DNA from: Diplodia intermedia
Lineage: Eukaryota > Ascomycota > Dothideomycetes > Botryosphaeriales > Botryosphaeriaceae
Length of the DNA: 64,000 nucleotides
Assembly: GCA_021495925.1 (NCBI GenBank)
Contig: JAKEKT010000032.1
Coordinates: forward strand, 1-64,000
Reading direction: 5' to 3'
Shown: in pieces, positions 34,827 through 44,900 of the stretch
Layout of the letters: the number at the start of each line of letters is the position of its first letter
How positions within the stretch are numbered: position 1 is the first letter of the stretch
Notes under the pieces: generated by a model
Databases searched by the model: none
What the model was told of the DNA's origin: nothing
The model's input: the letters and a program-made list of their open reading frames with translations, nothing else
Translations under genes and position numbers: made by a program

Positions 34827-35747
34827 ATGTCCGTTTCTCGCAACTTCCAGCGAGCGTCTTCCAAGATGACGGTCCGGATCCTCTGCCTGCACGGCATGGG
34901 TGTCAACTCGAACATTTTTGCCGCACAGACAGGTAAGTCATCCCAGACGGCCGCGGGCGAGCCATAGCTGAAGTCTTCGGTAGCGTACTTCCGCTCAATC
35001 CTACCTCCCACGTACGAATTCCTATTTCTGCCAGCCACGCAGGATTGCGACGTCGCGGCAGGTATTTCAGACATCTACCCGGGGCCATACCGATGCTGGT
35101 ACGACACGCCGACAACATCCAACGTCCAAAAGGCGCAGGACACGATCCTCCGATACGCGAAGAGAGCGGGCCCATTCGACGGCGTGATGGGCTTCAGCCA
35201 AGGGGCCGCGCTCGCAGCGTCCATAATGCTGCGGCAGGAATTGGCGGGGGAAGCTCCGCCGTTCAAGTTCGCCATCCTCATGGGCTCCGCCCTGCCCTTC
35301 TCCGAGTCGACCGAGCACGGAATCGACCTGAGAGTGCCGTTCGGATCCGTCGTCACGAGGCCGACCACTTCCACACACGTCCCCGAGCATCTCCGGTCCG
35401 GGCCAACTCCCGGAGACAGCGCGGCCAGTGCCACTGTGACGGAGGGCTTCAAGGCGCGCCAGGCGGGGGCCTTCTACCAGATGTACCACCCGTCGGTGGA
35501 CGAGGTCCGCATCAAGATCCCGACGGTGCACGTCATCGGAGCCAAGGACAAGTGGCGGCTGCAATCGCACGACTTGGTCGGCCTTTGCGCCAAGGAGACG
35601 GCCTTCGTTCTGGAGCACCCGGAGGGACACGAAATGCCGCCGAGGATCATGTCCGAGGAGCTGTGCGACCTGATTGAAACCGTGGTCGCCCTCAGCCATG
35701 CGGGCGCTGGCGCAGATGGCGGAGTGGTCGAGGTTGGCAGGCTGTGA
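34827..35747 (+). CDS. Second FSH1-family serine hydrolase
   Basis: Two exons (34827-34932, 34984-35747) give 289 residues; the ATG at 34866 would give 276 and starts directly at the conserved MTVRILCLHGMGVNSNIF, so it may be the true start. The intron acceptor at 34983 is chosen because it alone yields the AYFRSILPPTYEFLF strand. The nucleophile elbow is GFSQGA, the acid Asp in IGAKDKW and the base His in PEGHEMPP. It resembles the hydrolase at 11393-12133 but is clearly diverged. Divergent from the P450 across only 175 bp. Probably a thioesterase-like or editing hydrolase for one of the PKSs. Confidence 0.87.
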
Positions 35748-35757
35748 GGTTGGCACG

Positions 35758-35789
35758 TCGGAGTTTCGCAGCGGAATCAGAAACTCCGA
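35758..35789. promoter_or_regulatory. Perfect 10-bp inverted repeat after the hydrolase gene
   Basis: TCGGAGTTTC at 35758-35767 and its exact complement GAAACTCCGA at 35780-35789 are separated by 12 bases, starting 11 bases after the stop codon. It could be a hairpin in the 3' UTR, or a pair of CGGAGT sites facing each other. Confidence 0.5.
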
Positions 35790-35812
35790 GCTCGAGTCAT
35801 GGATACATAAGT

Positions 35813-35893
35813 GCGCCAATCGAACGCAAGCTCTCTATCACCGATAGGTATCGGTGGCACCTGCGCCAATAGAACGCAGCTCTCTATCACCGA
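35813..35893. repeat. Short direct repeat (two copies of about 31 bp)
   Basis: GCGCCAAT followed by CGAACGC or AGAACGC and CTCTCTATCACCGA occurs at 35813-35844 and again at 35863-35893, between the hydrolase and ketoreductase 3' ends. No function is evident. Confidence 0.6.
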
Positions 35894-36034
35894 GCGGACG
35901 GGTGTCAAGTGGAATGCGAAGTAGGCCGACATGGTCGCATATGCATGCACACGTCACTGGTTTGGGTCTCGGCACAGGGCAAGGGCGCAAAGGACAGGAC
36001 GGCGAATGAGATAATTTAATGGATAGGTACATAG

Positions 36035-37106
36035 CTACAAGTCGAATTTTTTGAGCAGATTGACCGTGTCGACGACACACTCCCTGAGCGGCGTGAAGTC
36101 GCGCCCCAGAATCTCGCGCGCTCTCGCGGAGTCCACCTTGTAAACGCCGCCTTGCGGGTACCCGACGCTGTCCCATTCCGCTCGGGCGGGCAGCCGGTGC
36201 CGGAACTCGGGGAACTCCTGGTCGATGATTTCCAAGATGTCTTTACTACAGAACTGCTCCGAGGACGTGAGGAAAATCCTCTCGCCCGCCGTGGCTGGGT
36301 CCTCCACGGCGTTCACGTGGGCCAAGGCCAGATCTCTGACATCGACCCACGCGTAGAACGTGGTGGGCAGCAGCATTCCGTGCAGATAGCCAACAAAGCG
36401 TTTGTTCGAGTTGTTGAGCGCATCCAGCGACGACAGGTAGTTCACCACGGGGCCGAAGACGAAGGGCGGGTTCAGCGTGGTCAGCGTGAAGGCCGGCTTT
36501 TCACGCTCCATGAACTCCCACGCCGCGCGCTCCGCGAACGTCTTGCTGCCCCGGTATGCGGCCACTGCGTCTGTGAGCGACTCCTCGAGCGTGGTGGGGT
36601 TCCAGTCTTTGGCCGTGTACGTGTGCGACGGCCAGTCGCCCTTGGACAGGTCGACCATGGCCGCGAAGGACGAGAGCACTATCACGCGCTTCACCCCCGG
36701 CGCGAACCGCGCGACCGACGAGAGGAGGCCTGTCGTTCCGATGATGGCCGGATCCAGCACTTCCTTCTGCACGTCGCTGACGCCCAAGTTCAGCGGGCTC
36801 GCCGTGTGGATGACGGCGTCCAGCGGCGGATCTGACTGCACCGCCGTATCGAACGCTCCCGCAATGGCTATGTCGGGCACGATGATGAAGGAGAGCTTGT
36901 CACTGCCGTGCGAGAAATAGGCTTCTGCGATCTTGGACGCTTTCTCTTGGCTGCGCACTGTCGTCACAACTGAGTGGCTGATGGACAGAGCGTTAGCATC
37001 ACAGCTGCGTGTTGGGGGGGCTTGCGGGAACTGACCCGCGCTGCAAGAGCACTTCCAGACAGTGCGCGGCGATGAAGCCGTTGCCACCGGTGAGTAGGAC
37101 GCGCAT
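36035..37106 (-). CDS. NAD(P)-dependent ketoreductase (DFR/epimerase-like extended SDR)
   Basis: Two exons (37036-37106, 36035-36977) give 337 residues. The Rossmann motif TGGNGFIAAH is at residues 6-15, and the active-site Tyr and Lys are in YRGSK. The middle SPLNLGVSD and the later NPPFVFGPVV region match fungal dihydroflavonol-4-reductase/GRE2-like reductases. Homologues in azaphilone clusters reduce a ketone on the NR-PKS product and can trigger pyran ring formation. An upstream open frame through 37141 is non-coding here, since the short first exon supplies the start. The 400-bp divergent promoter with a CGGAGT palindrome links its expression to the truncated IPT-domain gene. Confidence 0.88.
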
Positions 37107-37506
37107 GTTGGGGAATCTGCAGCGATGGGACTATCAGCCAAGACGCTTCCCGCTATTTATTGAACGGATGAGCTGTGATGATACTCCGCCCCGGACAAAC
37201 TCTGCCTGTTACTCCCTCGGAGTAACCAGTCCTCCGCACACGTCAGAACTTGGGGTCTGTCGTGCCCACATCGGGAATCGTTCGCCCAGCACATCCTGGG
37301 AATCTCCTAAGGAGGTTCTTTGGCAGGCCCTCAAAATCACACGCTTTGATAGGTCAGATGGAGTTTTCCTTTGCCGGTGCCTGCTCCCTGCTGCAGGCCA
37401 AGAGCGGCTCACGATGATTTGGGTACATGGCAGCTGCACACAGATTTCTGGCCAAAGAGTTTTTGCAGTTCCAGAGGCAGATTTAACCCGCTCTACTACG
37501 TCAGAA
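37107..37506. promoter_or_regulatory. Divergent promoter with a CGGAGTAAC palindrome
   Basis: 400 bp between the ketoreductase and the IPT-domain gene. At 37208-37226 GTTACTCC-CTC-GGAGTAAC is a perfect palindrome with a 3-bp spacer and CC/GG cores, the architecture bound by dimeric Zn2Cys6 proteins. Confidence 0.6.
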
Positions 37507-39256
37507 ATGGACTTTTCTCCCCACTTCGTTATGCAGCAAGACGCAGAAGCGGCCGATACTTGGCCCTCAGAATTCCCTCAAGAGAGCGGGGAACAGTCAC
37601 TCATGGATGAACAGCGCGAACATATGAGAATTTGGCATCATACAGAAGCCGATGGGCAACTACTGGCGTGCTCGTTGGACGACTTCCTCATTCCGCCAAT
37701 GACGGAGACCGGCGTGTGTGGCGAACTTGTGAGTCCGGGACATCTGGAAAACGACGACGTGAGAGCTGACCGATGTAGGCCTTGGATGACGAAAGCCACG
37801 CTGGTGTCAACCCGCCCGACATCAGCAGTCCAGAATCGATGGACAGGATGGCAAGCTCGCCGGGACTTCTCCCTTCACCCGTCTCCGATGTCCAAGTTTG
37901 GAAGCCGCGCCATATCCAGCCACGTCGCTATACGCTCTGGGACAAGGCCGTGGAGCCCGCGTTGCATCTTCAGTATAGCACCAAGAAGTCCAGAGTCGAG
38001 ACACAGATCAAGCTTCGACTGACACTGGAGCCGTTGCCCGCCGGAATCACGAGATTGCATCTGCCATACTACACCATCGGCAAAGCAAAGCTTCTGGCCC
38101 AAGAGCGGGACAGATGTAAGTCCGCCGATACGCTGGAGCTTCACACATCGCTGGTCAGAGCTAGCGCCATGCAAAACGAGGAATTCAGACTCCGAGCTTG
38201 CAGGAGAGCTGCAGTCCGCGGCATGAGGTCTGGGCTGCAGAGGGAGGAACACCCGACGGATACTGGCGGCGAAGTCCGCATATGCCAGGTCTGTAAGCTT
38301 CGCGAGCGCCGGCGCTCATCTCGGAAAATCAGGGTCGAAGGTGATAATCAGATGTGGCCTCAGGCCGAGGATGAGCGGGTGATAATATTCAACGACACCG
38401 AGTACAAGGAGTGGAGGTTGCCCCGGCACGACAGTTTTGAAGAGCCCGGGACTGCCTTCGGCTGGCGGCCTGGCACCATGCAAGTCGAGCTTCCCATGCG
38501 CATAGCATGCTACTGTCGTCATCATGGAGAGAAGATCGGTTTCTGGTACGTGGACTGGCTCTTTTCTCTCCGAACTCCTGCTGAGCCTGCTCAACTAGTG
38601 TGATTTTCACCATCACGGACCACAACGACCAGGTTGTTGCCCAGCACATGACCGGTCCTATCATGATTACGGATGATCACAAAACAGTTCAGAGCTCGAC
38701 GCTTTGCTCTTCTACCCCTGTCTCATTTGATCAGTCAACAACATCACTGCTGCGCGCCGGTTCACCAGATTTGAGCGATCAACCTTACTTCCATCGCACG
38801 GCAATTACCGAGAAAGGAAATTGCTCCGTCAAACGGAAAGTTTCGTCCAACGTAGATTCCAAGCCTCCAAAACGAAAGAAAAGAGAGACAGGATCGAAAA
38901 TCCAAACACCTACTCCACCCCACGCTTCGCTGGAATCTTCTTCCCTACCACATGAAAGGCCAAAGGAACGGAACGTCGTGAAGAAAAGACTGCCGCGTAT
39001 TTACAAGATCGTTCCAGAAACAAGCCCAGTGCAGGGTGGAGTTGAGGTGGTTTGCCTGGGCGACAACTTCGACCGGACCACCGAAGTTGTTTTCGGAGAG
39101 AATGTCTCCCTGACAACTACCTTCTGGAACAGCCAAACCCTGGTATGCCTTGTGCCTCCGGCGAAATTCGCGGGATCGGTATCGGTGGAGGTGAAGACGG
39201 GTTGCGGGACTGCACAGGACGTTGGCCTACTTGGGAAGTTTTTATATGATGGTTGA
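37507..39256 (+). CDS. Mga2/Spt23-like regulator truncated after the IPT/TIG domain
   Basis: Three exons (37507-37728, 37779-38545, 38599-39256) give 548 residues. The region from VETQIKLRLTLEPLP through CYCRHHGEKIGF|CVIFTITDHND matches the conserved DNA-binding region of Mga2/Spt23-type proteins. The C-terminal 90 residues, from RIYKIVPETSPVQGG through TFWNSQTLVCLVPP, are the IPT/TIG fold. The protein then stops. Family members normally continue for several hundred residues with ankyrin repeats and a C-terminal membrane anchor, giving well over 1000 residues. The missing anchor means this form could not be held at the ER and released by proteasome processing, so it may be a constitutively soluble regulator. 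It could also be a decaying paralogue, though I see no frameshift. Confidence 0.82.
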
Positions 39257-40434
39257 TCCTGCACATGTGCCTCCAATAGAATTGAGGGAATTACTGTAGT
39301 TTAATAAAAGTTAAGGATGCTTGCCTGTCTAAGAAGTGAAGTTCAAGTATATCCACTCGTTGTCCTTGCCGATGCTTCGTGAATACTTCGCAACATGTTT
39401 AATCAGCTACTCGGCTACCGAGTGGAACAAAGAATTCTTCATGGCATCCTCCCAGGTAGTAACAACCAAAAAGAAGCATAGACATTAAAGCTCGACGCTT
39501 AAGGCCAAGAACACTACCGCCCCTCTCTATAGAGCCGAAGGTCATCATGTCAATCTTAGTTACGATACCGAAGTTGTTGGAGTAATCCCAAGAGACTGCC
39601 ACAGGTTCGAGTTCTCCTCTATGTTAATCTTACCGCTTGCGAGAACGACCTAAGGTGGTGCATCAGTTGGAGCAGAATTTGAAAGTGCGAACTCCTCAAC
39701 CTACCTTAAAATTGGCGAAAAGAATCCCACTCGCGCATTGAAAAATAAGATGCAGCCACATACAGGCATTAGTGACTGACGACCAGACGAAGATATTCCA
39801 ATCCCATTAGTTGTCTAACAGACCGTTCACCACCTTGCTTCCACCCTAATAGCAGTAGGTATGCTCGCAGGATAACATGTAGTAGACTTTATCACTTTCA
39901 GATCAATAATGACTCCGTCATCGATATTTTAGAACTAATCCGTATGGAATACGTAGTTCAAGTAAATTAAACCGCCATCTATTAACTCGTGATTTAAGAT
40001 TCAAGAGAGCTTGAATTATTAAAATCAATTAATAAGAAGCTATACGGTATGGCCACAGCTATGTAAGCTCGGAATAGTACGAGTGAATAGAGTCTTTATA
40101 TACAGTATCACCGGGATATTTAATTTTCAGTCCAGCCGGTTTAAGAAACCCATACCGCGTGTGCTTCAGCTTTGTTCATGCAATTTATTTCTGTCACAAT
40201 ACTTAAGCAGTATCATTCACTACTAGATGGCAAGTTCTAGTCACACTGAATGCCTACCGCTGTAGCGGCTAAGAGAACAGCTGCAACGAACAATATAATT
40301 TCGGTAACGTGGTTTGATTTATGCCCCTCCACCTTGCGATCTTAGAATGTTCTTTAAAAAGTTAGAGGACGTCACTCGATTCAACTAAGAAGAGGAGAAC
40401 GGGGCGAACCACTGCGCCACAACCCCTTCGTACA
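39257..40434. other. Intergenic, moderately AT-rich
   Basis: About 1.2 kb with no gene I can support. It is AT-richer than its surroundings but keeps CA and TG dinucleotides, so it is not RIP-saturated. It may be decayed DNA next to the following pseudogene. Confidence 0.5.
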
Positions 40435-41545
40435 ATGGCGACAGTCCAGATCCTCGGCGGCGGACTCGGAACATCCTTGGAAGACAGGTATGGCGTGAAA
40501 TTCAACCATTCGCAGCCTCTCTGGTCGTCACATTTCCTCATCGACAACCAGGACACCCATATTGCTTGCCAGCGTGATTTCGTAGAAGCAGGCGCGGACG
40601 TTCTCCTTACAGCAACCCACCAAGTCTCCGTTAAAGGGTTCGCAATAACCAAGACAGCCGACTTTCTCAACGGCATCCCGAGAAATGCCATCCCTTCCTA
40701 CCTGGCTAGAGCCGTCGAAACTGCGGAGCAGGCGAACAGTCACGGAGCAGCCAAGATGGCGCTCAGTCTTGGGCGGTACGTACGGTGCGACCATAGTCCC
40801 CGGCCAAGAGCACAGCAGCAAATACAATGCAGAGCACGACACGGAGGAGAGTCTGCACCAGTGGCATCGCGAACGCTTGCGTTTGTTCGCAGCGGTAGTG
40901 AGACTGAGAGACCGCGTGCAGTACATCGCGCTCGAGACCGTCCCCAGAATTGGATGAGATACGGGCCGTGAGAAGGGGCAGTACAGGCACTTGGAGCTGC
41001 GACTTAAGAGGCTGGCCCTCGCCTTTGGATCTCGTGCGTCTTTCCGAGCGAGGGCGAGGACCGTCCCGACGGTAGCACCATCGACCAAGTGGTAGAAGCG
41101 ATGTTTGTGCATCTTCGTACAGTTCATGCCGATGCCCCACGGTATGCAGCCATCACTGATATTGCCAACTCCCTGGTCTGATCCGGAAGTTTGAGGATGC
41201 CGTCGGAAAGCTGCAGACCACGACTCCGCTACACAGCATCTCCAGCCTGGTTTGATATCCGGATGGTACCAACGGAGAGGTCTACAATACCACCACCAAG
41301 CAATGGGAAAAGCCGGATCACATGGCGGCCGAGACGCAACTGAAGGTAGTTGCAAGCATGAATTCGCTGTGGCTACCACGCATCCCACGACACTCTGTTC
41401 ACTTGCACAATAGGAACCTTGGGAAGTGCAGCTCGCTCGAGCGGTCGGGGAGTCGTACGACAAACGGTGCTATCAGTCGTTTTTTGTCGGTGGCTGTTGC
41501 AACGCCAGCCATGCCGACATCAAAAGGCTGTGGGGGCAATTCTAG
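40435..41545 (+). pseudogene. Homocysteine S-methyltransferase pseudogene
   Basis: The first ~110 codons (ILGGGLGTSLEDRYGV, then FVEAGADVLLTATHQVS) are a good start of a fungal homocysteine S-methyltransferase. The homology then moves between frames: ATIVPGQEHSSKYNAEHD and RVQYIALETVPRI in a second frame, WISCVFPSEGEDRPDGST in a third, a stop just after DIANSLV, KFEDAVGKL in another, and finally GGCCNASHADIKRLWGQF before a stop at 41543-41545. That last piece holds the twin zinc-binding cysteines of the family. Several frameshifts and stops make it non-functional. Not RIP-mutated. Confidence 0.85.
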
Positions 41546-41992
41546 AGCCCATGGCAAGAGCGCATCATAGTATGAGCGTTTCAAGAAAGGGCCAAACAGA
41601 ATTGTTCCACGACGGAGACGCATGGCACTCCGATACTTGACCCAGGTATCGCCGGGTACTTGCGGCGTGCGGGGGTTCTGGTTGGCTGAAGCTCACCGCT
41701 GCAAGCGTAGCGAGAGCCATTCCAGAACAGCATGATCAATCCCACATCAAGCATATGATTGTCAGCCTCTGCATAGGCGCATATAGGAGGAGGCTGGCTG
41801 CGGTCGCGTTCACATGTTTCCATCCGAGGTTCAACAGTGTTAAACTAATTCAATTCAATAAATACAAAAATCCGTATAACCGTTCCAAGCATTCCAGGTG
41901 GCTCTCTCTACAAAGTATAGACCACAACGTACGACCAAAAAAAAATCAAAGAAAACCAAAACCCAACCCATCTCCCAGAAACACTACCAAAT
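41546..41992. other. Intergenic between pseudogene and PKS 3' end
   Basis: Nothing is recognised apart from an AT-rich stretch at 41830-41960 that probably holds the PKS polyadenylation region. Confidence 0.45.
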
Positions 41993-44900
41993 CTACGCCG
42001 AAGCCGCAGCCAGCGCCGGGTTAATATGCGCACTCTTGACCGCAATCGTCTTTGCCAGCGCGGTGAGCGACGGGCTCTGCATGATGTCGAAGATGGAGAT
42101 CTCGGCGGCGGCCTTGAGCGCGAGCGTGTTGCGCAGCTCGACGGCGGTCAGCGAGTCGACGCCGAACTCGGCCATGGGCTTGTTGGGCGCGACCTCGTCC
42201 TCGGGCATCATGAAGATGTCCATGAGCTTGGCCGTGATGTCGACCGCCACCGCGGCCGCCGCCTCGTCGACCGTCTTGGCGCGCGCGATGCGGCCCGCCA
42301 GGTTGTCCGCCTGCCCGCCCGCGCCGTCCGCGCCCGCGTCGTCGTCGCCGCCGCGGAACTTGGCCGGCCAGAAGCGCAGGTCGCGCGCGGCGGGGCCGCC
42401 CTCGTCCCAGAAGGCGCTGGCGGGCGACGTGTTGATGCCGAAGACGAGCTGCGTGGCGTAGGGGTCGGTGACGGCGCACTCGATCGCCTTGAGCACGTCG
42501 CCCTCGCTGAGGATCATGTGGCCCTGCTTCTTGAGGTAGACGTTGGTTTCGTCGTGCTCGGCCACGTAGCCGACGTTCTTGACGGCGCCGATGTCGATGG
42601 AGACGGCGGGCAGGCCCTGCGACGTCCGCCACTTGGCGAGGGCGTCCTGGAAGGCGCCGCCCGCGCCGTAGTTGCACTGCGACGCGATGCCGATGACGCC
42701 GGCGACGGACGAGAGGATTACGAAGAAGTCGAGCGGGGCCGAGGAGAAGGCCGTGTGCAGGTTCCAAGTGCCCTGCACCTTGGGCCGCAGGCCGGCCGTG
42801 TAGTCGGCGAGCGACATTTGCTCGAGGATGGAATCCTGGAGATCGGTTAGTCCGAAGGCGTGTTCGCAGGCAAACGTGATGATGACTTACCCGCAGGACC
42901 ATGGCACCCTGGATCACGCCGCGAACCGGCGGCATGTCCGAGCAGGCCGCGGCCGCACGCTTGACGTCCGCCTCGTCGGCAATGTCGCAGCTGACGGGCT
43001 TCACCTTGACGCCCATCCTCTCAAGCTCGGCCAGGAGCGGCCCTGCCTTGTCTGCCGCGCTCGCACTGCGGGACAGGACGACGATGTTGCGGGCTCCGTG
43101 CTCGGCCAGCCAGTAGCAGATGCTCTGGCCGATGCCACCGAAGCCGCCGACGACGACGTATGATCCGTCGGCGCGGAGCTTCGCAACCGGCGCCTGGGGA
43201 AGAGCCTGTCACGATGTTAGACTCACGTTTGCTAGATGGGTGGATGCTCGCGCTTACCGGAACCAAGCTGTCCTCCTTGACCGACAGCACGACCTTGCCT
43301 TGGGACTTGCCGGACGACGCGGTGCGGAAAGCCTGCACGACGTCCGAGATGTCGTGCCTGGAGACGGGCACGCCGCGGATGCGCCTGGCCTTGATGAGGT
43401 CGACGACGGCGGTCAGGGCCCTGTTCACCTGCGGTCCCTTGCGCTCGGCCAGCGCGGCCAGGTCGACGACCGAGAAGGACACGCCGCGGCGCAGCGCGCC
43501 CATGTCCAGCCGGCTGCTCTGCTCGAGGTCGCGGCTGCCCAGCTCGACGAAGCGGCCCAGCTCGGCCACGCAGCCCAGGCTCTCCTGCAGCAGCGAGCCC
43601 TCCAGCGTGTTGACCACCACGTCGACGCCGCGGCCCTGCGTCGCGGCCACGACGGCGGGCGCGAACGAGGCGTCGGCGCCCGAGAAGATGCGCTCGCGCG
43701 GCAGGCCGAGCACCTGGCGCACAAAGGCCGTCTGCTCCGGCCCGGCGACGGTGACGAAGACCTCAGCGCCGAAGACGTTCGCGGCCAGCGACGCCGCCGC
43801 CTGGCCGACGGCGCTGGCTGCATCGTGCACCAGCACGCGCTCGCCCGCCTCCAGGCGTGCCGCATCCGCCAGCGCGACCCAGGCCGTGGCGAAGGCGACG
43901 GGCAGCGCGGCCGCCATCTCGAAGCCCATGTCGTCGGGGATGCGCACCGCGGACGTGTGCTTTGCGCGCACCGCGCCCGCGATGCCGTCGCCGCCCGACA
44001 GCAGCGCGGCCACGCGGTCGCCCGGCGCGAAGCCGCTGCGCGGGCCCGCGCGCGTCACCACGCCGGCGCACTCGAAGCCGGTGCGGCGGTCCTGCTGCAG
44101 CGCGCCCGTCGCCACGCCCACGTCGCGCGGCGAGATGCCGAACGCGCGCGGCGCGATCTCGACCTCGTCCTCGGCGAGGCGGCCCGAGGGCGGCGAGCGC
44201 GCGAAGACGAGCGAGTCGAGCTGGCCCGGGTTGTCGACGGTGAGGCGCAGGTTGTGGAAGGGCTGCGGGGTGGTGGCGGCGGCGTCGGCCGGGCCGGGGA
44301 ACCAGGTGCGGTTGCGGTCGTGGTCCTTGAAGTAGCGGAGGATGCGGATCTGGCCGTCGCGCTCGGCGAACTCGTAGTCGCGCGGGTCGCTGGGCGGGGC
44401 GGACGGGTCGGCGAAGAGCTCTGAAAAGACGCTGGCGATGGCGTCGGCGGCCGGGGCGGACCAGATGTCGTCACGGCGCGGGTCGAGGTCCAGCGTGCCG
44501 ATGCGCTTGCCGACGTACTCGAGCCGCAGCACGCGGGCGAAGCCGTAGGCCAGGCTGGCGAACGGGTCGTTGCTGTCGACGGCGCCGCCGCGCGTGACCC
44601 AGAGCACGCCGCGGGAGGCGGTGCAGAGCGCGCGGATGGCCTCGAACTGGGCGTCGTCGGGGCGCGTGAGCACGGAGCCGGAGAGGTCGCCGACGAAGAC
44701 GACCACCTTGCCTTCGCAGTCGAGGTTGTCGTAGGGCTGAACCGCCGGCGCGGCGCCGGTGAGGGCGCCCACCGCGCCCGCCAGCCGGTCGACCCAGCCC
44801 TGCGGTAGGGCTTCCGCGGGCGTGGCGATCACGACCTCGGGGTGGTAGCTGCGGGCCGGCCCGTCAGCCGAGGACAGCATGACGGTGTACTCGCTGCCGG

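Noticed and set aside
35813..35893. CRISPR-like direct repeats
   Set aside because: There are only two copies with one short spacer, in a fungal nuclear locus.
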